From the NCBI GenBank assembly GCA_030065095.1, contig JASJDP010000023.1, positions 1-64,000 on the forward strand: DNA of 64,000 nt, read 5' to 3'. The position numbers and the translations under genes are program-made. Below, piece after piece: positions 50,034 through 58,863 of this stretch. Positions within the stretch are counted from its first letter, which is position 1. The number at the start of each line of letters is the position of its first letter. This DNA is from Rhodobacter sp. (GTDB taxonomy: Bacteria > Pseudomonadota > Alphaproteobacteria > Rhodobacterales > Rhodobacteraceae). A model generated the notes under the pieces. That model did no database searches. It worked only from the letters and a program-made list of their open reading frames with translations, and was not told the origin of the DNA.

Positions 50034-50108
50034 TGGCAGCCCGTAGGGGAATCGAACCCCTCTTTCCAGGTTGAAAACCTGGCGTCCTAACCGATAGACG
50101 AACGGGCC
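50034..50108 (-). tRNA. tRNA-Glu (anticodon TTC)
   Basis: 75 nt on the minus strand, with encoded CCA. The acceptor arm GGCCCGT pairs with ACGGGCT (first pair G-T). The anticodon arm CCAGG-TTTTCAA-CCTGG gives TTC. The T arm is GGGGTTCGATTCCCC, with a D arm in GTCTATCGGTTAGGAC. All arms are intact. A good promoter is upstream. Confidence 0.96.
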
Positions 50109-50127
50109 ATGCCGAGGTGTGCGGCTG

Positions 50128-50156
50128 TATCTAGAAAAACCTGTGTGCAAGGGCAA
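50128..50156 (-). promoter_or_regulatory. Promoter of tRNA-Glu
   Basis: Read on the minus strand: TTGCCC (50151-50156), a 17-bp spacer, and TAGATA (50128-50133), ending 19 bp before the tRNA 5' end. Spacing and position fit a housekeeping sigma promoter. Confidence 0.65.
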
Positions 50157-50188
50157 GCGAAATCTTCCCGGCCCGCATCGGCCGGGTC

Positions 50189-51949
50189 TCAACCCGCGGC
50201 GGCGGCGTCCTCGAGACGCAATTGCGGCGACTGGCGGCCCTGCCAGTTGTTGATCTCCAACCGCCCGGCCAGATGAAACCGCGCCCCGCCATGCGCTTCC
50301 AGCGCCGGGCCCAGCGGGCAATCATAGGCGCCAAAGGCGATGGCATCGAGCCGCGGACCTGCGCCGTCGTGGAACGTGACCTTGAGGTGGCTGTCTCCGA
50401 CACGCCGCGCCTGAGCGATGGCCTGGGCGGGAAAGGCGAACCGCGGTGCCGGGGCGCCGGCCCCGAAGGGGCCTGCCTCTTCGATCCTCTCCACCAGGTC
50501 GACCGTTGCCGCGCCCGGCATCAATAACCCGTCAAGCGCCAGATCCTTCGGCCCGGCCTCGCCGGCGCCCTGACGGGCCAGCAGGTCGGCCAGCCGTGCC
50601 ATCGCCGCATCGAGCTGACCGCGCGCCACCGTCAGCCCGGCGGCCATCTTGTGCCCGCCCCCCTTGATCAGCAGACCATCCGCCGCCAGCCGCTGCACGG
50701 CCGCGCCCAGATCGACGCCGCTGACCGACCGGCCCGATCCCTTGCCGGTGCCGTTCTCAAGCCCGATCACGACGGCGGGCCGGTTGGTGGCCTCCTTCAG
50801 GCGTGCGGCCACGATCCCGACGACGCCGGGATGCCAGCCCTCGCCCGCGGCCCAGACCAGAGGGCCGTCGAGCCCGCGCTCTGCGGCCTGTTCCAGGGCG
50901 GCGTCGCGCACGGCGTTTTCGATGTCCCGGCGTTCGGTGTTGAGACGGTCGAGCCGTTCGGCGAGCGCTGCGGCCTCGTTGGGGTCGTCGGTGGACAGCA
51001 GCCGGGCGCCCAGATCGGCCTGTCCGATGCGCCCGCCCGCATTGACCCGGGGCCCCAGCGCATAGCCCAGATGGTAGGCCCGCGGCGCGGAGTCGAGCCG
51101 CGCCACATCGGCCAGCGCAACCAGCCCGGGCCGCTTGCGCGCCGCCATGACTTTCAGCCCCTGCCGGACAAGCGCCCGGTTGACGCCGGTCAGGGATGCC
51201 ACATCCGCGACGGTCGCCAGCGCCACGAGGTCCAGCATGCTCAGCAAATCCGGCCCCGTTTGGCCCTTCGACCGAAGCCGCCGGTTGACCTCGACCAGCA
51301 GCAGGAACACCACCGACGCGGCGCAGAGATGTTCCAGGCCGCCGGCCTCGTCCTGCCGGTTGGGATTCACGACCGCCAACGCAGGGGGCAGCGTTTCGCC
51401 GCTTAAATGGTGGTCCAGGACGATCACGTCCGCGCCCTCTGCGGCGGCTATGGGCTCGTGGCTCAGCGTGCCGCAATCGACGCAGACGATCAGGTCATGC
51501 CGGTCGGCAAGCGCCCGCATCGCGGGCACGTTGGGCCCGTACCCCTCGTCGATCCGGTCGGGCACATAAAGCGTCGCCGTCCGCCCCATCGCCCGCAGCC
51601 AGGCGATCAGCAGGGCGGCCGAGGCGCCGCCATCCACGTCGTAGTCGGCAAAGACCGCGATGCGCTCGCCGCGGCTGACGGCCGCCAGGAACCGGTCGGC
51701 GGCAGGCCCCATGTCGCGCAGGGTCATCGGATCGGGCAAAAGGTCGCGCAGCGACGGGGCCAGAAAACCCGCCGCCTCCTCCGGCGCCACACCCCGCCGA
51801 ACCAGAACACCGCAGACTGCCCGCGGTAACCCAGTCGTCTGCCCCATCGCCTCGGTCAGCCGGTCTTGCTCGGGCGACGGGCCGATCCAGCGGCGGCCGG
51901 TCAGCGAACGGGTCACACTAAGGAAGCCTTGATTTTCGATAACAGCCAC
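50189..51949 (-). CDS. recJ: Single-stranded-DNA exonuclease RecJ
   Basis: About 586 aa if started at the GTG at 51949; a GTG at 51907 (VTRSLTGRRW, 572 aa) and a TTG at 52081 are alternatives, and no ribosome site decides. It degrades single-stranded DNA 5'-3' in recombination and mismatch repair. DHH-family motifs: VFADYDVDGGASAALL, VCVDCGT, VIVLDHHLSGE and, in DHHA1, GGGHKMAAGLTVARG. An OB-fold region follows to the C-terminus. The gene precedes tRNA-Glu. Confidence 0.92.
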   Translation of the reverse strand: MAVIENQGFLSVTRSLTGRRWIGPSPEQDRLTEAMGQTTGLPRAVCGVLVRRGVAPEEAAGFLAPSLRDLLPDPMTLRDMGPAADRFLAAVSRGERIAVFADYDVDGGASAALLIAWLRAMGRTATLYVPDRIDEGYGPNVPAMRALADRHDLIVCVDCGTLSHEPIAAAEGADVIVLDHHLSGETLPPALAVVNPNRQDEAGGLEHLCAASVVFLLLVEVNRRLRSKGQTGPDLLSMLDLVALATVADVASLTGVNRALVRQGLKVMAARKRPGLVALADVARLDSAPRAYHLGYALGPRVNAGGRIGQADLGARLLSTDDPNEAAALAERLDRLNTERRDIENAVRDAALEQAAERGLDGPLVWAAGEGWHPGVVGIVAARLKEATNRPAVVIGLENGTGKGSGRSVSGVDLGAAVQRLAADGLLIKGGGHKMAAGLTVARGQLDAAMARLADLLARQGAGEAGPKDLALDGLLMPGAATVDLVERIEEAGPFGAGAPAPRFAFPAQAIAQARRVGDSHLKVTFHDGAGPRLDAIAFGAYDCPLGPALEAHGGARFHLAGRLEINNWQGRQSPQLRLEDAAAAG

Positions 51950-52283
51950 CTGCAAAACCGGGAAAGGCCGGTTGCCCCATCCCAAGCTGCCCCATTTCAG
52001 GTCGCGGGAACAAGGCCCTTCGGTCGCTATCTCTTCTCCTGAAACCGGGCGTTGCACCCGACATAAGCGTTGAGTGATCAAGCAAAAACCATCGGAGGTT
52101 GACCAAAATCAAGGTATAAACTCGCATATTCGATTATTTGGGATCTGGTGAGGGCCGGCGCAAAAAACCGGCTTTCGAAAGGTGTGGTTGCGAGAAGCGC
52201 GGGTGACGTGTGCGGGCAGTTGGAATGCCCGAAATTTCAATGGCAATTCCCGCCAATCGCCAAGGATATGGAGGAATCCTTTA

Positions 52284-53048
52284 ATGTCGGCCGGAGCTCA
52301 ACAAGAACATTCCCGTGCGCTGCAGGCGCTCTATCCGGAGGTCGAAAAATACCGCCATCTCAAGGACGTCGAAGGGTTGCTGTGGTATTTCAGCGGATAC
52401 GATCAGCTTGGCAACCCCAACCAATACTTCGATTTTCTGCTGAGGGATATCCGCTACGACGATGGGAAGATGCAGTTCTCGGCAAGCCTCAAATCGTTGG
52501 GGCGCTACGAATGGGAAAACAAAACCGACACCGATCAATTCCAGAAATTCACCCGGACCGACTGCGCGCTCCGCGAGACGGTGTTCACCTTCGGGGCGGG
52601 CTTCGGGATTGGCATGAAGCAAAGCATATCGTCGCGCTCGGAAGTTGCGGTCAAGGTGCCGGTGGTGCGTTACATCAAGGACAAGGCAGAGCTTGACTAC
52701 GGCGTATGGCCCCTGGCCGAGTTCAGTTTCCAGGATTCACAGACCGTGCTGGATACCGATACCGAGTCGGTGACGCTCTACGAGGAGGTAAAGGTGCCCG
52801 CCAAAACACGGGTCTCCGCCGATGTGCTGCAGTCGCAGGGGACGTTTTCCGGCCCGTTCGACGCGACCTTCGAATGCGTGTTTACCGACCTCGGCTTGCA
52901 GCGTTGGGGACGGCCGCTTGCAGAGATGGTCCCGGATGCAAAGCTGCAGTTGCATACCTTGGGACAGGTCGCCGGCCTCGACAACCTCGACATTCTGGTG
53001 AAAACGCAGCAATCCCCCATTGCGGCAGACCTGAGTGAGGCCGCCTGA
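52284..53048 (+). CDS. Aerolysin/ETX-MTX2-like beta-pore-forming-fold protein candidate
   Basis: 254 aa from the ATG at 52284 after GGAGGA. After an N-terminal helical part (about 1-45) the rest is beta-strand-like and rich in Ser/Thr. A glycine/serine stretch FTFGAGFGIGMKQSISSRSE could be the amphipathic insertion hairpin. YEEVKVPAKTRVSADVLQSQ followed by TFSGPFDATFECVFTD resembles the vPp-t-v terminal segment of ETX/MTX2 proteins. No signal peptide is seen, so it would be cytoplasmic or released by lysis. It sits alone on the plus strand between recJ and glpX with an AT-rich upstream region, suggesting insertion. Family call is from pattern only. Confidence 0.55.
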   Translation: MSAGAQQEHSRALQALYPEVEKYRHLKDVEGLLWYFSGYDQLGNPNQYFDFLLRDIRYDDGKMQFSASLKSLGRYEWENKTDTDQFQKFTRTDCALRETVFTFGAGFGIGMKQSISSRSEVAVKVPVVRYIKDKAELDYGVWPLAEFSFQDSQTVLDTDTESVTLYEEVKVPAKTRVSADVLQSQGTFSGPFDATFECVFTDLGLQRWGRPLAEMVPDAKLQLHTLGQVAGLDNLDILVKTQQSPIAADLSEAA

Positions 53049-53117
53049 GCCAGACAGGCACCCTTCCGTCATTCGCATTTCTGCGCGGCAGCGGCGAACC
53101 GCTGACCGGGCGGGCGC

Positions 53118-54092
53118 TCAGCGTACCGGGTTGCGGTAGCGCATCCGCCGAACCGAGCCGGTCTTGGACCGCATAAGCAGCGTTTCTGTCTCCAGATAGC
53201 TTGGTTCGCGCTTCATGCCGGCGAGGATCGAGCCGTCGGTCACGCCCGTGGCGGCAAAGATCACGTCGCGGGTGACCATGTCGTCGCGGGAATAAATCCG
53301 GTCGAGATCGATGATCCCGGCCTTCTTCGCTCGGCCCCGCTCGTCGTCGTTGCGGAACAACAGCCGCCCCCACATCTGTCCACCCATGCATTTCAGCGCA
53401 CTGGCCGCCAGCACGCCCTCGGGCGCGCCGCCCGCGCCCATATACATGTCGATGCCGGTGATCTCGTGTTCGGCGCAGTGGATCACGCCCGCCACGTCGC
53501 CGTCGGTGATCAGCCGGATCGCCGCGCCGGTCTCGCGGAGTTCGGCGATCATATCCTCGTGCCGGGGACGCTCCAGCACGCAGACGGTGATGTCGGACTG
53601 TCCGCAGCCGCGCGCATCGGCCAGGGCGCCTACGCGTTCGGCCGGCGACATATCCAGGCTGACAACGCCCTTGGGATAGCCCGGGCCAATCGCAAGCTTG
53701 TCCATATAGACGTCGGGCGCATGCAGCAACGTGCCGCGGGGCGCCATGGCGATGACCGTCAGCGCGTTCGGCATATCCTTGGCCGTCAGCGTCGTGCCCT
53801 CCAGCGGATCCAGCGCGATGTCCACGTCGGGTCCCTGGCCATTGCCCACCTCCTCGCCGATGAACAGCATCGGCGCCTCGTCGCGCTCGCCCTCGCCGAT
53901 CACGACGACGCCCTTGATGTCCAGCAGGTTCAGCTGGTCGCGCATCGCGTTTACTGCCGCCTGATCGGCGGCCTTCTCGTCGCCGCGGCCCACCAGCTTG
54001 GCCGAGGCCATGGCGGCGGCCTCGGATACGCGCGCAAGGCCCAAGGACAGCATGCGGTCGTGAAAGACGACTTCGGGGGCGGTATCGGCCAT
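53118..54092 (-). CDS. glpX: Class II fructose-1,6-bisphosphatase
   Basis: 324 aa from the ATG at 54092; longer in-frame extensions are not conserved. GlpX-type motifs: VVIGEGERDEAPMLFIGEE and IALDPLEGTTLTAKDM, the metal- and phosphate-binding DPLEGT. GAGGAPEGVLAASALKCMGG and GRLLFRNDDER follow. It removes the 1-phosphate in gluconeogenesis and the pentose-phosphate/Calvin-type cycle. It is downstream of hom on the same strand, separated by two palindromes. Confidence 0.94.
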   Translation of the reverse strand: MADTAPEVVFHDRMLSLGLARVSEAAAMASAKLVGRGDEKAADQAAVNAMRDQLNLLDIKGVVVIGEGERDEAPMLFIGEEVGNGQGPDVDIALDPLEGTTLTAKDMPNALTVIAMAPRGTLLHAPDVYMDKLAIGPGYPKGVVSLDMSPAERVGALADARGCGQSDITVCVLERPRHEDMIAELRETGAAIRLITDGDVAGVIHCAEHEITGIDMYMGAGGAPEGVLAASALKCMGGQMWGRLLFRNDDERGRAKKAGIIDLDRIYSRDDMVTRDVIFAATGVTDGSILAGMKREPSYLETETLLMRSKTGSVRRMRYRNPVR

Positions 54093-54194
54093 TGGATCGG
54101 TCCTGTGATTGGCTAGCGGGATTCGCGCACTCCCTACCGCGATGGCCGGGAAAGGCACAAGCCGTTGCGTGCGCCGCCGGAGCAGGAGCCGCAA

Positions 54195-54236
54195 GAGTTT
54201 TATTAAAACTCCTGCCAAAATCCTTCGAAGGATTTT
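54195..54236 (-). terminator. Tandem palindromes between hom and glpX
   Basis: AAAATCCTTC/GAAGGATTTT (54217-54236) is a perfect 20-bp palindrome 12 bp after the hom stop. GAGTTTTA-T-TAAAACTC (54195-54211) is a second stem, enclosed by CAGGAG/CTCCTG. Flanking A/T runs on both strands fit bidirectional termination; on the minus strand they would end hom mRNA before glpX. Confidence 0.6.
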
Positions 54237-54248
54237 AGGCCTCCCCGC

Positions 54249-55538
54249 TCAGACCGCTTCAATCCGGATGGCTACCGGCCGCCCGTCTGCCACGCCGGTC
54301 CCCGCAATCCCGGCAAGCGCCTTGTCCAGCGCCTCACGCGTGGTTTTGTGGGTGACGATCAGCACAGGCGCCGTCGTCTCGTGGCTGTGCTGGTACTGAC
54401 GCATCCGATCGATCGATACGCCAGCCTCGCCCAGTGCCGTCGCGACCTTGGCCAGCGCGCCCGGCTTGTCCTGCAGCGCCATGCGCAGGTAGTAGGGCGC
54501 CGGGGTGGCTGTGCCGGCCGGTGTCGGCCGGGTCAGCGAACCGGCCGGCTGGCCGAAGGTTGACACGCGGATGCCCCGAGCGATGTCCATCACGTCGGAC
54601 ATGACCGCGCTCGCCGTCGGGCCCTCGCCCGCGCCCGCGCCGCGAAGAACGATTTGGCCCACCGCATCGCCCTCCAGCACGACCATGTTGGTGCCGCCCT
54701 CGAGCTGGCCCAGCGGGCTGTCGGCGGGCACCAGGCAGGGCGACATGCGCTGTTCCAGTCCGCGGCCCGTCATCTGTGCGACGCCAAGCAGCTTGATGCG
54801 GAACCCCATGTCAGCGGCTTGTTCTATGTCGGCGCTTGCGATCCGTTCGATCCCCTCCAGCTGCACGCCGGCAAAGTCGACCTCGGTCCCAAAGGCGATG
54901 GCGCTGAGAAGTGCCAGCTTGTGGCCCGCGTCGATGCCGCCGACATCGAGCGTGGGGTCGGCCTCCAGATAGCCCAGTTCATGGGCTTCCCTGAACACGG
55001 CGTCATAGCTCAGCCCGGCGCTCTGCATCCGGGTCAGGATATAGTTGCAGGTGCCGTTCATCACGCCCATCACGCGGGTGATCTCGTTGCCCGACAGCCC
55101 CTCGGTCAGCGACTTGATCACCGGGATGCCGCCCGCCACCGCCGCCTCGAACCGCAGCGCCACGCCCGCCGCCTCGGCCGTCGCCGCCAGGTCCTGTCCG
55201 TGGATCGCGAGCATCGCCTTGTTGGCGGTTACCACATCCTTGCCCGCCGCTATCGCCGCTTCGGTTGCGGCCTTGGCCGGCCCGTCCGAGCCGCCCATCA
55301 GCTCGACGAAGAGGTCCACATCGTCGCGCCTGGCCAGCACGACAGGGTCATCCTCCCAGGCATATTCCCCGAGCCTTACGCCGCGGTCCTTGTCGCGGGT
55401 GCGCGCCGAAACGGCGGTGATCACCACCGGCCGACCGCTGCGCATCGCCAGAAGGTTGGCCTTGCGCTGAACGATCTTCACCACACCGGCGCCGACGGTG
55501 CCAAGGCCCGCGATTCCAAGGCGCAAAGGGTCTGTCAT
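54249..55538 (-). CDS. hom: Homoserine dehydrogenase
   Basis: 429 aa from the ATG at 55538 with GGAGG 8 nt upstream. NAD(P)H-dependent reduction of aspartate semialdehyde to homoserine for threonine and methionine synthesis. The Rossmann motif is LGIAGLGTVGAGV; the catalytic domain has GVMNGTCNYILTRMQ and EADPTLDVGGIDAGHKLALL with the conserved Asp/Lys. The C-terminal about 80 residues form an ACT domain (YYLRMALQDKPGALAKVATA) for feedback control. Confidence 0.95.
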   Translation of the reverse strand: MTDPLRLGIAGLGTVGAGVVKIVQRKANLLAMRSGRPVVITAVSARTRDKDRGVRLGEYAWEDDPVVLARRDDVDLFVELMGGSDGPAKAATEAAIAAGKDVVTANKAMLAIHGQDLAATAEAAGVALRFEAAVAGGIPVIKSLTEGLSGNEITRVMGVMNGTCNYILTRMQSAGLSYDAVFREAHELGYLEADPTLDVGGIDAGHKLALLSAIAFGTEVDFAGVQLEGIERIASADIEQAADMGFRIKLLGVAQMTGRGLEQRMSPCLVPADSPLGQLEGGTNMVVLEGDAVGQIVLRGAGAGEGPTASAVMSDVMDIARGIRVSTFGQPAGSLTRPTPAGTATPAPYYLRMALQDKPGALAKVATALGEAGVSIDRMRQYQHSHETTAPVLIVTHKTTREALDKALAGIAGTGVADGRPVAIRIEAV

Positions 55539-55612
55539 CTGGCGGGCCTCCATCGGATGCTCAGGGATACGGTCGGTCTGTTACCGGCTTCTCCGGTCAC
55601 GCGCAACGTGGC

Positions 55613-55912
55613 TCAGCCGCCCAGCCGCCGCAGCCTTGCTGCAAGGCGCAGGCGCGTTTCCTCGTCGATGGGAGCTCCGCGCAATAGCGCGGCTCGGGCG
55701 CGCAGGTTGGCGGCCCGGGCCATCAGGATTTCGGCGTCCTGTTCGGTCACGCGCCCGTCGCTGCGCCGCCCCAACAATCCCTCTGCGGGGATCAGTTCGG
55801 GATATTCCGCGCGCCGGGCCTCGGGCGAAATGGCCGCATCGAGGTCGGGGAAGGTTGCGCAGGCCGGCAGCGTCAGGGCGGCGATCAGGGCGATCAGGGG
55901 CATGCGCTGCAT
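55613..55912 (-). CDS. Small putative lipoprotein
   Basis: 99 aa from the ATG at 55912. MQRMPLIALIAALTLPACAT is a lipoprotein signal with lipobox LPAC, so the mature protein begins at Cys18. The rest is Arg/Ala-rich and helical, with AEYPELIPAEGLLGRR and QDAEILMARAANLRARAALL. No known domain; short relatives annotated as hypothetical are common in the group. It is divergent from the TetR gene at 55982. Confidence 0.72.
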   Translation of the reverse strand: MQRMPLIALIAALTLPACATFPDLDAAISPEARRAEYPELIPAEGLLGRRSDGRVTEQDAEILMARAANLRARAALLRGAPIDEETRLRLAARLRRLGG

Positions 55913-55981
55913 CTCGGGCCTCGGTGTTATTTGACCACAGCATACGGGGTGCGTGGGGGGCAAGGCAAGGAAGGCCTTGAA

Positions 55982-56599
55982 ATGAACGCTTGTTCAGATA
56001 TGCCAGGGAACATGGCTCGAAAGACCGGCTCGCATTCGGAGATCACCGGCCCGCGCATCCGCGCGGCGGCGCTGCATCTGTTCGCCCGCCACGGCTATGC
56101 CGCGGTGTCGATGCGCCAGATCGCGGCCGAGGTCGGGGTGCAGGCGGGTGCGTTGTACCTCTATACGCCTGACAAGCAGACGTTGCTCTTTGATCTGATG
56201 CGCGGTCATCTGGAGGACCTGCTGCAGGCCTGGGCGGCCGAGCCCAAGGGGGAGGGCCCATTGGCCCGGCTCGAGGCGTTCGCGCGGTTCCACATCCGCT
56301 TTCACCTCGACCGGCCCGACGCGGTCTTCATCGCCTATATGGAATTGCGCAATCTGGAGCCTGAGAATTTTGCCTCGATCGAGGCATTGCGAAAGGCGTA
56401 TGAGGATGAGTTGGAGACGATCCTGCGCGACGGGGCGGCGTCGGGGCTGATGCGAGTGCCCGACACCAAGCTTGCCACCCTGGCGCTGATCGCAATGTTG
56501 ACCGGCGTCGGCACCTGGTATCGCGAGGGCGGGCGGCTCAGCCGGGACCGGGTCGAGCGGATCTACTGGAACATGGTCCGGCGCGCGGTTGGTGCCTGA
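55982..56599 (+). CDS. TetR-family transcriptional regulator
   Basis: 205 aa from the ATG at 55982; the ATG at 56012 (MARKTGSHSE, 195 aa) is a strong alternative given the dyad across the first codons. Helix-turn-helix: IRAAALHLFARHGYAAVSMR, QIAAEVGVQAGALYLYTPDK. The ligand domain contains RFHIRFHLDRPDAVFIAYME, like regulators of acyl-CoA metabolism. Its target is not evident; a small lipoprotein gene lies divergently and pirin convergently. Confidence 0.88.
   Translation: MNACSDMPGNMARKTGSHSEITGPRIRAAALHLFARHGYAAVSMRQIAAEVGVQAGALYLYTPDKQTLLFDLMRGHLEDLLQAWAAEPKGEGPLARLEAFARFHIRFHLDRPDAVFIAYMELRNLEPENFASIEALRKAYEDELETILRDGAASGLMRVPDTKLATLALIAMLTGVGTWYREGGRLSRDRVERIYWNMVRRAVGA
55983..55996. 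promoter_or_regulatory. Candidate TetR autoregulatory dyad at the gene start
   Basis: TGAAC-GCTT-GTTCA is a 5+5 inverted repeat that begins at the second base of the annotated ATG. An operator at this position would fit autorepression and would suggest that translation starts downstream, at the ATG at 56000 or 56012. Confidence 0.45.
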
Positions 56600-56677
56600 A
56601 GACGGCATGCCGTGCAGGAATTCCTTCGCGCTGTCGGTGACTTGTACCCGCTTCCCCGTGGGGACACCCGTCGAGCA

Positions 56678-57589
56678 TCAATGTGCCGGCCTGATAAAGG
56701 TCCCGTTCCGAAGCTCCGTCACAGCCTGCATCAGTTCGGCTTGGGTGTTCATCACGATCGGTCCGTGCCAGGCCACCGGTTCCCGGATCGGCGCGCCAGA
56801 GATCAGCAGGAACCGCAGTCCCTCGGGCCCGGCCTGGACCGTCACCTCATCCCCGGTTCCGAACCGAACCAACGTCCTGTCGCCGGAAAGGTCACGGATA
56901 TTGACCTCCTGGCCCATCACTTCCTTCTCCAGCAGCACGCCGCCCGGCGACGAGGCGTCGGCAAATCGTCCCGCCCCCTCGAAAACATAGGCGAAAGCCC
57001 GGCGATAGGTGTCGATCCTGAAGGTCTTTTTGAGTCCCGCAGGCACGAAAATGTCCAGATACTGCGGCTCGGCCGCGATCCCGTCCACCGGCCCTGACTG
57101 GCCCCAGAATTCGCCCACGATCACCTTAACCCGCGTGCCGTCATCGTCGATCACCTCGGGGATATCGGCGCCCTTGACGTCCTGATAGCGCGGCGCGGTC
57201 ATCTTCAACGACGCGGGCAGATTCGCCCATAGCTGAAATCCGTGCATTTGCCCCTTGGCGTTGCCCAGCGGCATTTCCTGATGCAGGATGCCCGACCCGG
57301 CGGTCATCCACTGCACGTCTCCCGCGCCCAGGCGGCCGTCGTTGCCCAGAGAGTCGCCGTGTTCGACGGTCCCGGCAAGGACGTAGGTGATCGTCTCGAT
57401 GCCGCGGTGGGGATGCCACGGGAAGCCCTTCAGATAGTCTTCGGGCCGTTCGTTGCGGAAGTCGTCGAACAGCAGGAACGGGTCGAACAGTTCGGGCTCC
57501 TGGAACCCGAAGGCGCGGTGCAGCTTGACGCCGGCCCCCTCCATCGTGAGTTGCGATTTGCTGGTCGAAGCGACAGGTCTGATCGACAT
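56678..57589 (-). CDS. Pirin family protein
   Basis: 303 aa, bicupin fold. Metal-binding motifs of the first cupin: FPWHPHRGIETITYVL, EHGDSLGN and SGILHQEMP. The second cupin (about 180-280) is typical but lacks a full ligand set. Pirins include quercetinase-like dioxygenases and redox sensors of unknown partner. The ATG at 57589 is preceded by GAGGAAACC. Single gene, convergent to TetR. Confidence 0.93.
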   Translation of the reverse strand: MSIRPVASTSKSQLTMEGAGVKLHRAFGFQEPELFDPFLLFDDFRNERPEDYLKGFPWHPHRGIETITYVLAGTVEHGDSLGNDGRLGAGDVQWMTAGSGILHQEMPLGNAKGQMHGFQLWANLPASLKMTAPRYQDVKGADIPEVIDDDGTRVKVIVGEFWGQSGPVDGIAAEPQYLDIFVPAGLKKTFRIDTYRRAFAYVFEGAGRFADASSPGGVLLEKEVMGQEVNIRDLSGDRTLVRFGTGDEVTVQAGPEGLRFLLISGAPIREPVAWHGPIVMNTQAELMQAVTELRNGTFIRPAH

Positions 57590-57743
57590 GGAACCGGTTT
57601 CCTCTTGCGTTCAGCCAGAACCTAGGCTGCGGCTGTCACCGCGGCAACTTGCCGGATCGAGCAAAGGCTGTGCGCGGATGCAGGCCCTCGCAACCGGCCG
57701 GAAAGCGGCCTAGATTGACCAGGCAGCGAAAAGGAGCCCGAGG

Positions 57744-58250
57744 ATGTCCGAAAAGGTGCTTGCCGCCGTCACGCCGTCCCCGGCCCGCCGCTGGCTGGCG
57801 ATCGGGATGATGGTCGTGCTGGGCGGTCTGCTTGTTTACATTGCGCTGGCGGCGCCGCCGCAGGGTCTGTTTTTCCGGGTGTTCATGCTGGCCGTTGGTG
57901 TCGGAGCACTTTTGCTGGCGGAACGGCTGCGGCGATCGACGATGGTGTCGATCGAGTTGACCGAGGCGGGTCTGCGCGACACCGACGGAAGGGAATTGTG
58001 CCGGTTCGACAATATCGCGGCGGTCGAACGGGGCGCATTCGCATTCAAGCCGTCGAACGGATTTCTGGTGAGGCTGAAGAGCCCGATGGGACGGGTCTGG
58101 CAGCCAGGGCTGTGGTGGCGTTATGGCCGCAGGATCGGGGTCGGCGGCGTGACACCGGCGAGTCAGGCCAAATTCATGGCGGACCTGATCGCGATGAAGC
58201 TGAAGGGTGTCGACAGCATCCTGAACGAGTTGCAGGACGGGCGTGATTGA
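57744..58250 (+). CDS. Membrane protein of unknown function (PH-like)
   Basis: 168 aa, ATG at 57744 after AGGAG. Two hydrophobic helices, WLAIGMMVVLGGLLVYIAL and LFFRVFMLAVGVGALLLAE, are followed by a soluble part with ELTEAGLRDTDGRELCRFDN and the IAAVERGAFAFKPSNGFLVR segment. The beta-rich cytoplasmic half resembles PH-like domains of small bacterial membrane proteins. No catalytic motif. It ends 25 bp before the convergent TadE-like gene. Confidence 0.75.
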   Translation: MSEKVLAAVTPSPARRWLAIGMMVVLGGLLVYIALAAPPQGLFFRVFMLAVGVGALLLAERLRRSTMVSIELTEAGLRDTDGRELCRFDNIAAVERGAFAFKPSNGFLVRLKSPMGRVWQPGLWWRYGRRIGVGGVTPASQAKFMADLIAMKLKGVDSILNELQDGRD

Positions 58251-58275
58251 GGCGGCAGTGCCGCGCCGGACTCTG

Positions 58276-58848
58276 TCAGACGCAGGCTGGATTGCTGCCG
58301 TCGTCCCATTTCACAATCTGCCCGAACCGCGGACGCGTGGCGACGAGGTTCTCGAAATAGAACGACTCGACGCCGACATCGAAGATCGGCACGTAACCGG
58401 ACCAGGTTTCGACAATGATCACCATGTCTTCATCGGCCATGGTCGGGATGTCGGGTTCGAGGGCAGAGAAGTTGCCCTCGGTGTATTCGGTGATCCCGCC
58501 GGTGCCTCCGTCGACCGAAGACCAGTGGAACTCCAGCTCGTCGGTGTCCTCCTCGTAGGTCAGTGCGGTGACCCGGAGGATGGTCGGGTATTTCGATTGG
58601 GTCAACACAGAGAGGATGTCGTTGAGCCCGGCAATGTAGAAATCGTCGACACAGTCCGTCTCGCGCGTGAGCATGTCGCTGATGGTGTAAGAGGCGCGGA
58701 CGTTGATGTTCTGGGTGCGGAAACCGTCATAGAAGCTGAAGAGCCCGAGATAGGCGAACAGCAGCACCGGCATGATCAACGCCGCTTCGGTCGACAGAAC
58801 GCCGTCCTCATGTCTCTGGAAGCTCTTGAATATTCGCGAAAGTCGCAT
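58276..58848 (-). CDS. TadE/TadG-like pseudopilin protein
   Basis: 190 aa. MRLSRIFKSFQRHEDGVLST then EAALIMPVLLFAYLGLFSFYDGF is a prepilin-like N-terminus: short basic leader, conserved Glu (TEAAL) and one membrane helix. The rest is a periplasmic domain with two Cys (ETDCVDD, NPACV) that may form a disulfide. Acts as a minor pseudopilin of a Tad/Flp pilus. Third gene of a minus-strand set with the VWA protein and a second TadE. Confidence 0.82.
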   Translation of the reverse strand: MRLSRIFKSFQRHEDGVLSTEAALIMPVLLFAYLGLFSFYDGFRTQNINVRASYTISDMLTRETDCVDDFYIAGLNDILSVLTQSKYPTILRVTALTYEEDTDELEFHWSSVDGGTGGITEYTEGNFSALEPDIPTMADEDMVIIVETWSGYVPIFDVGVESFYFENLVATRPRFGQIVKWDDGSNPACV

Positions 58849-58863
58849 CCCTGTCCCCTAACC

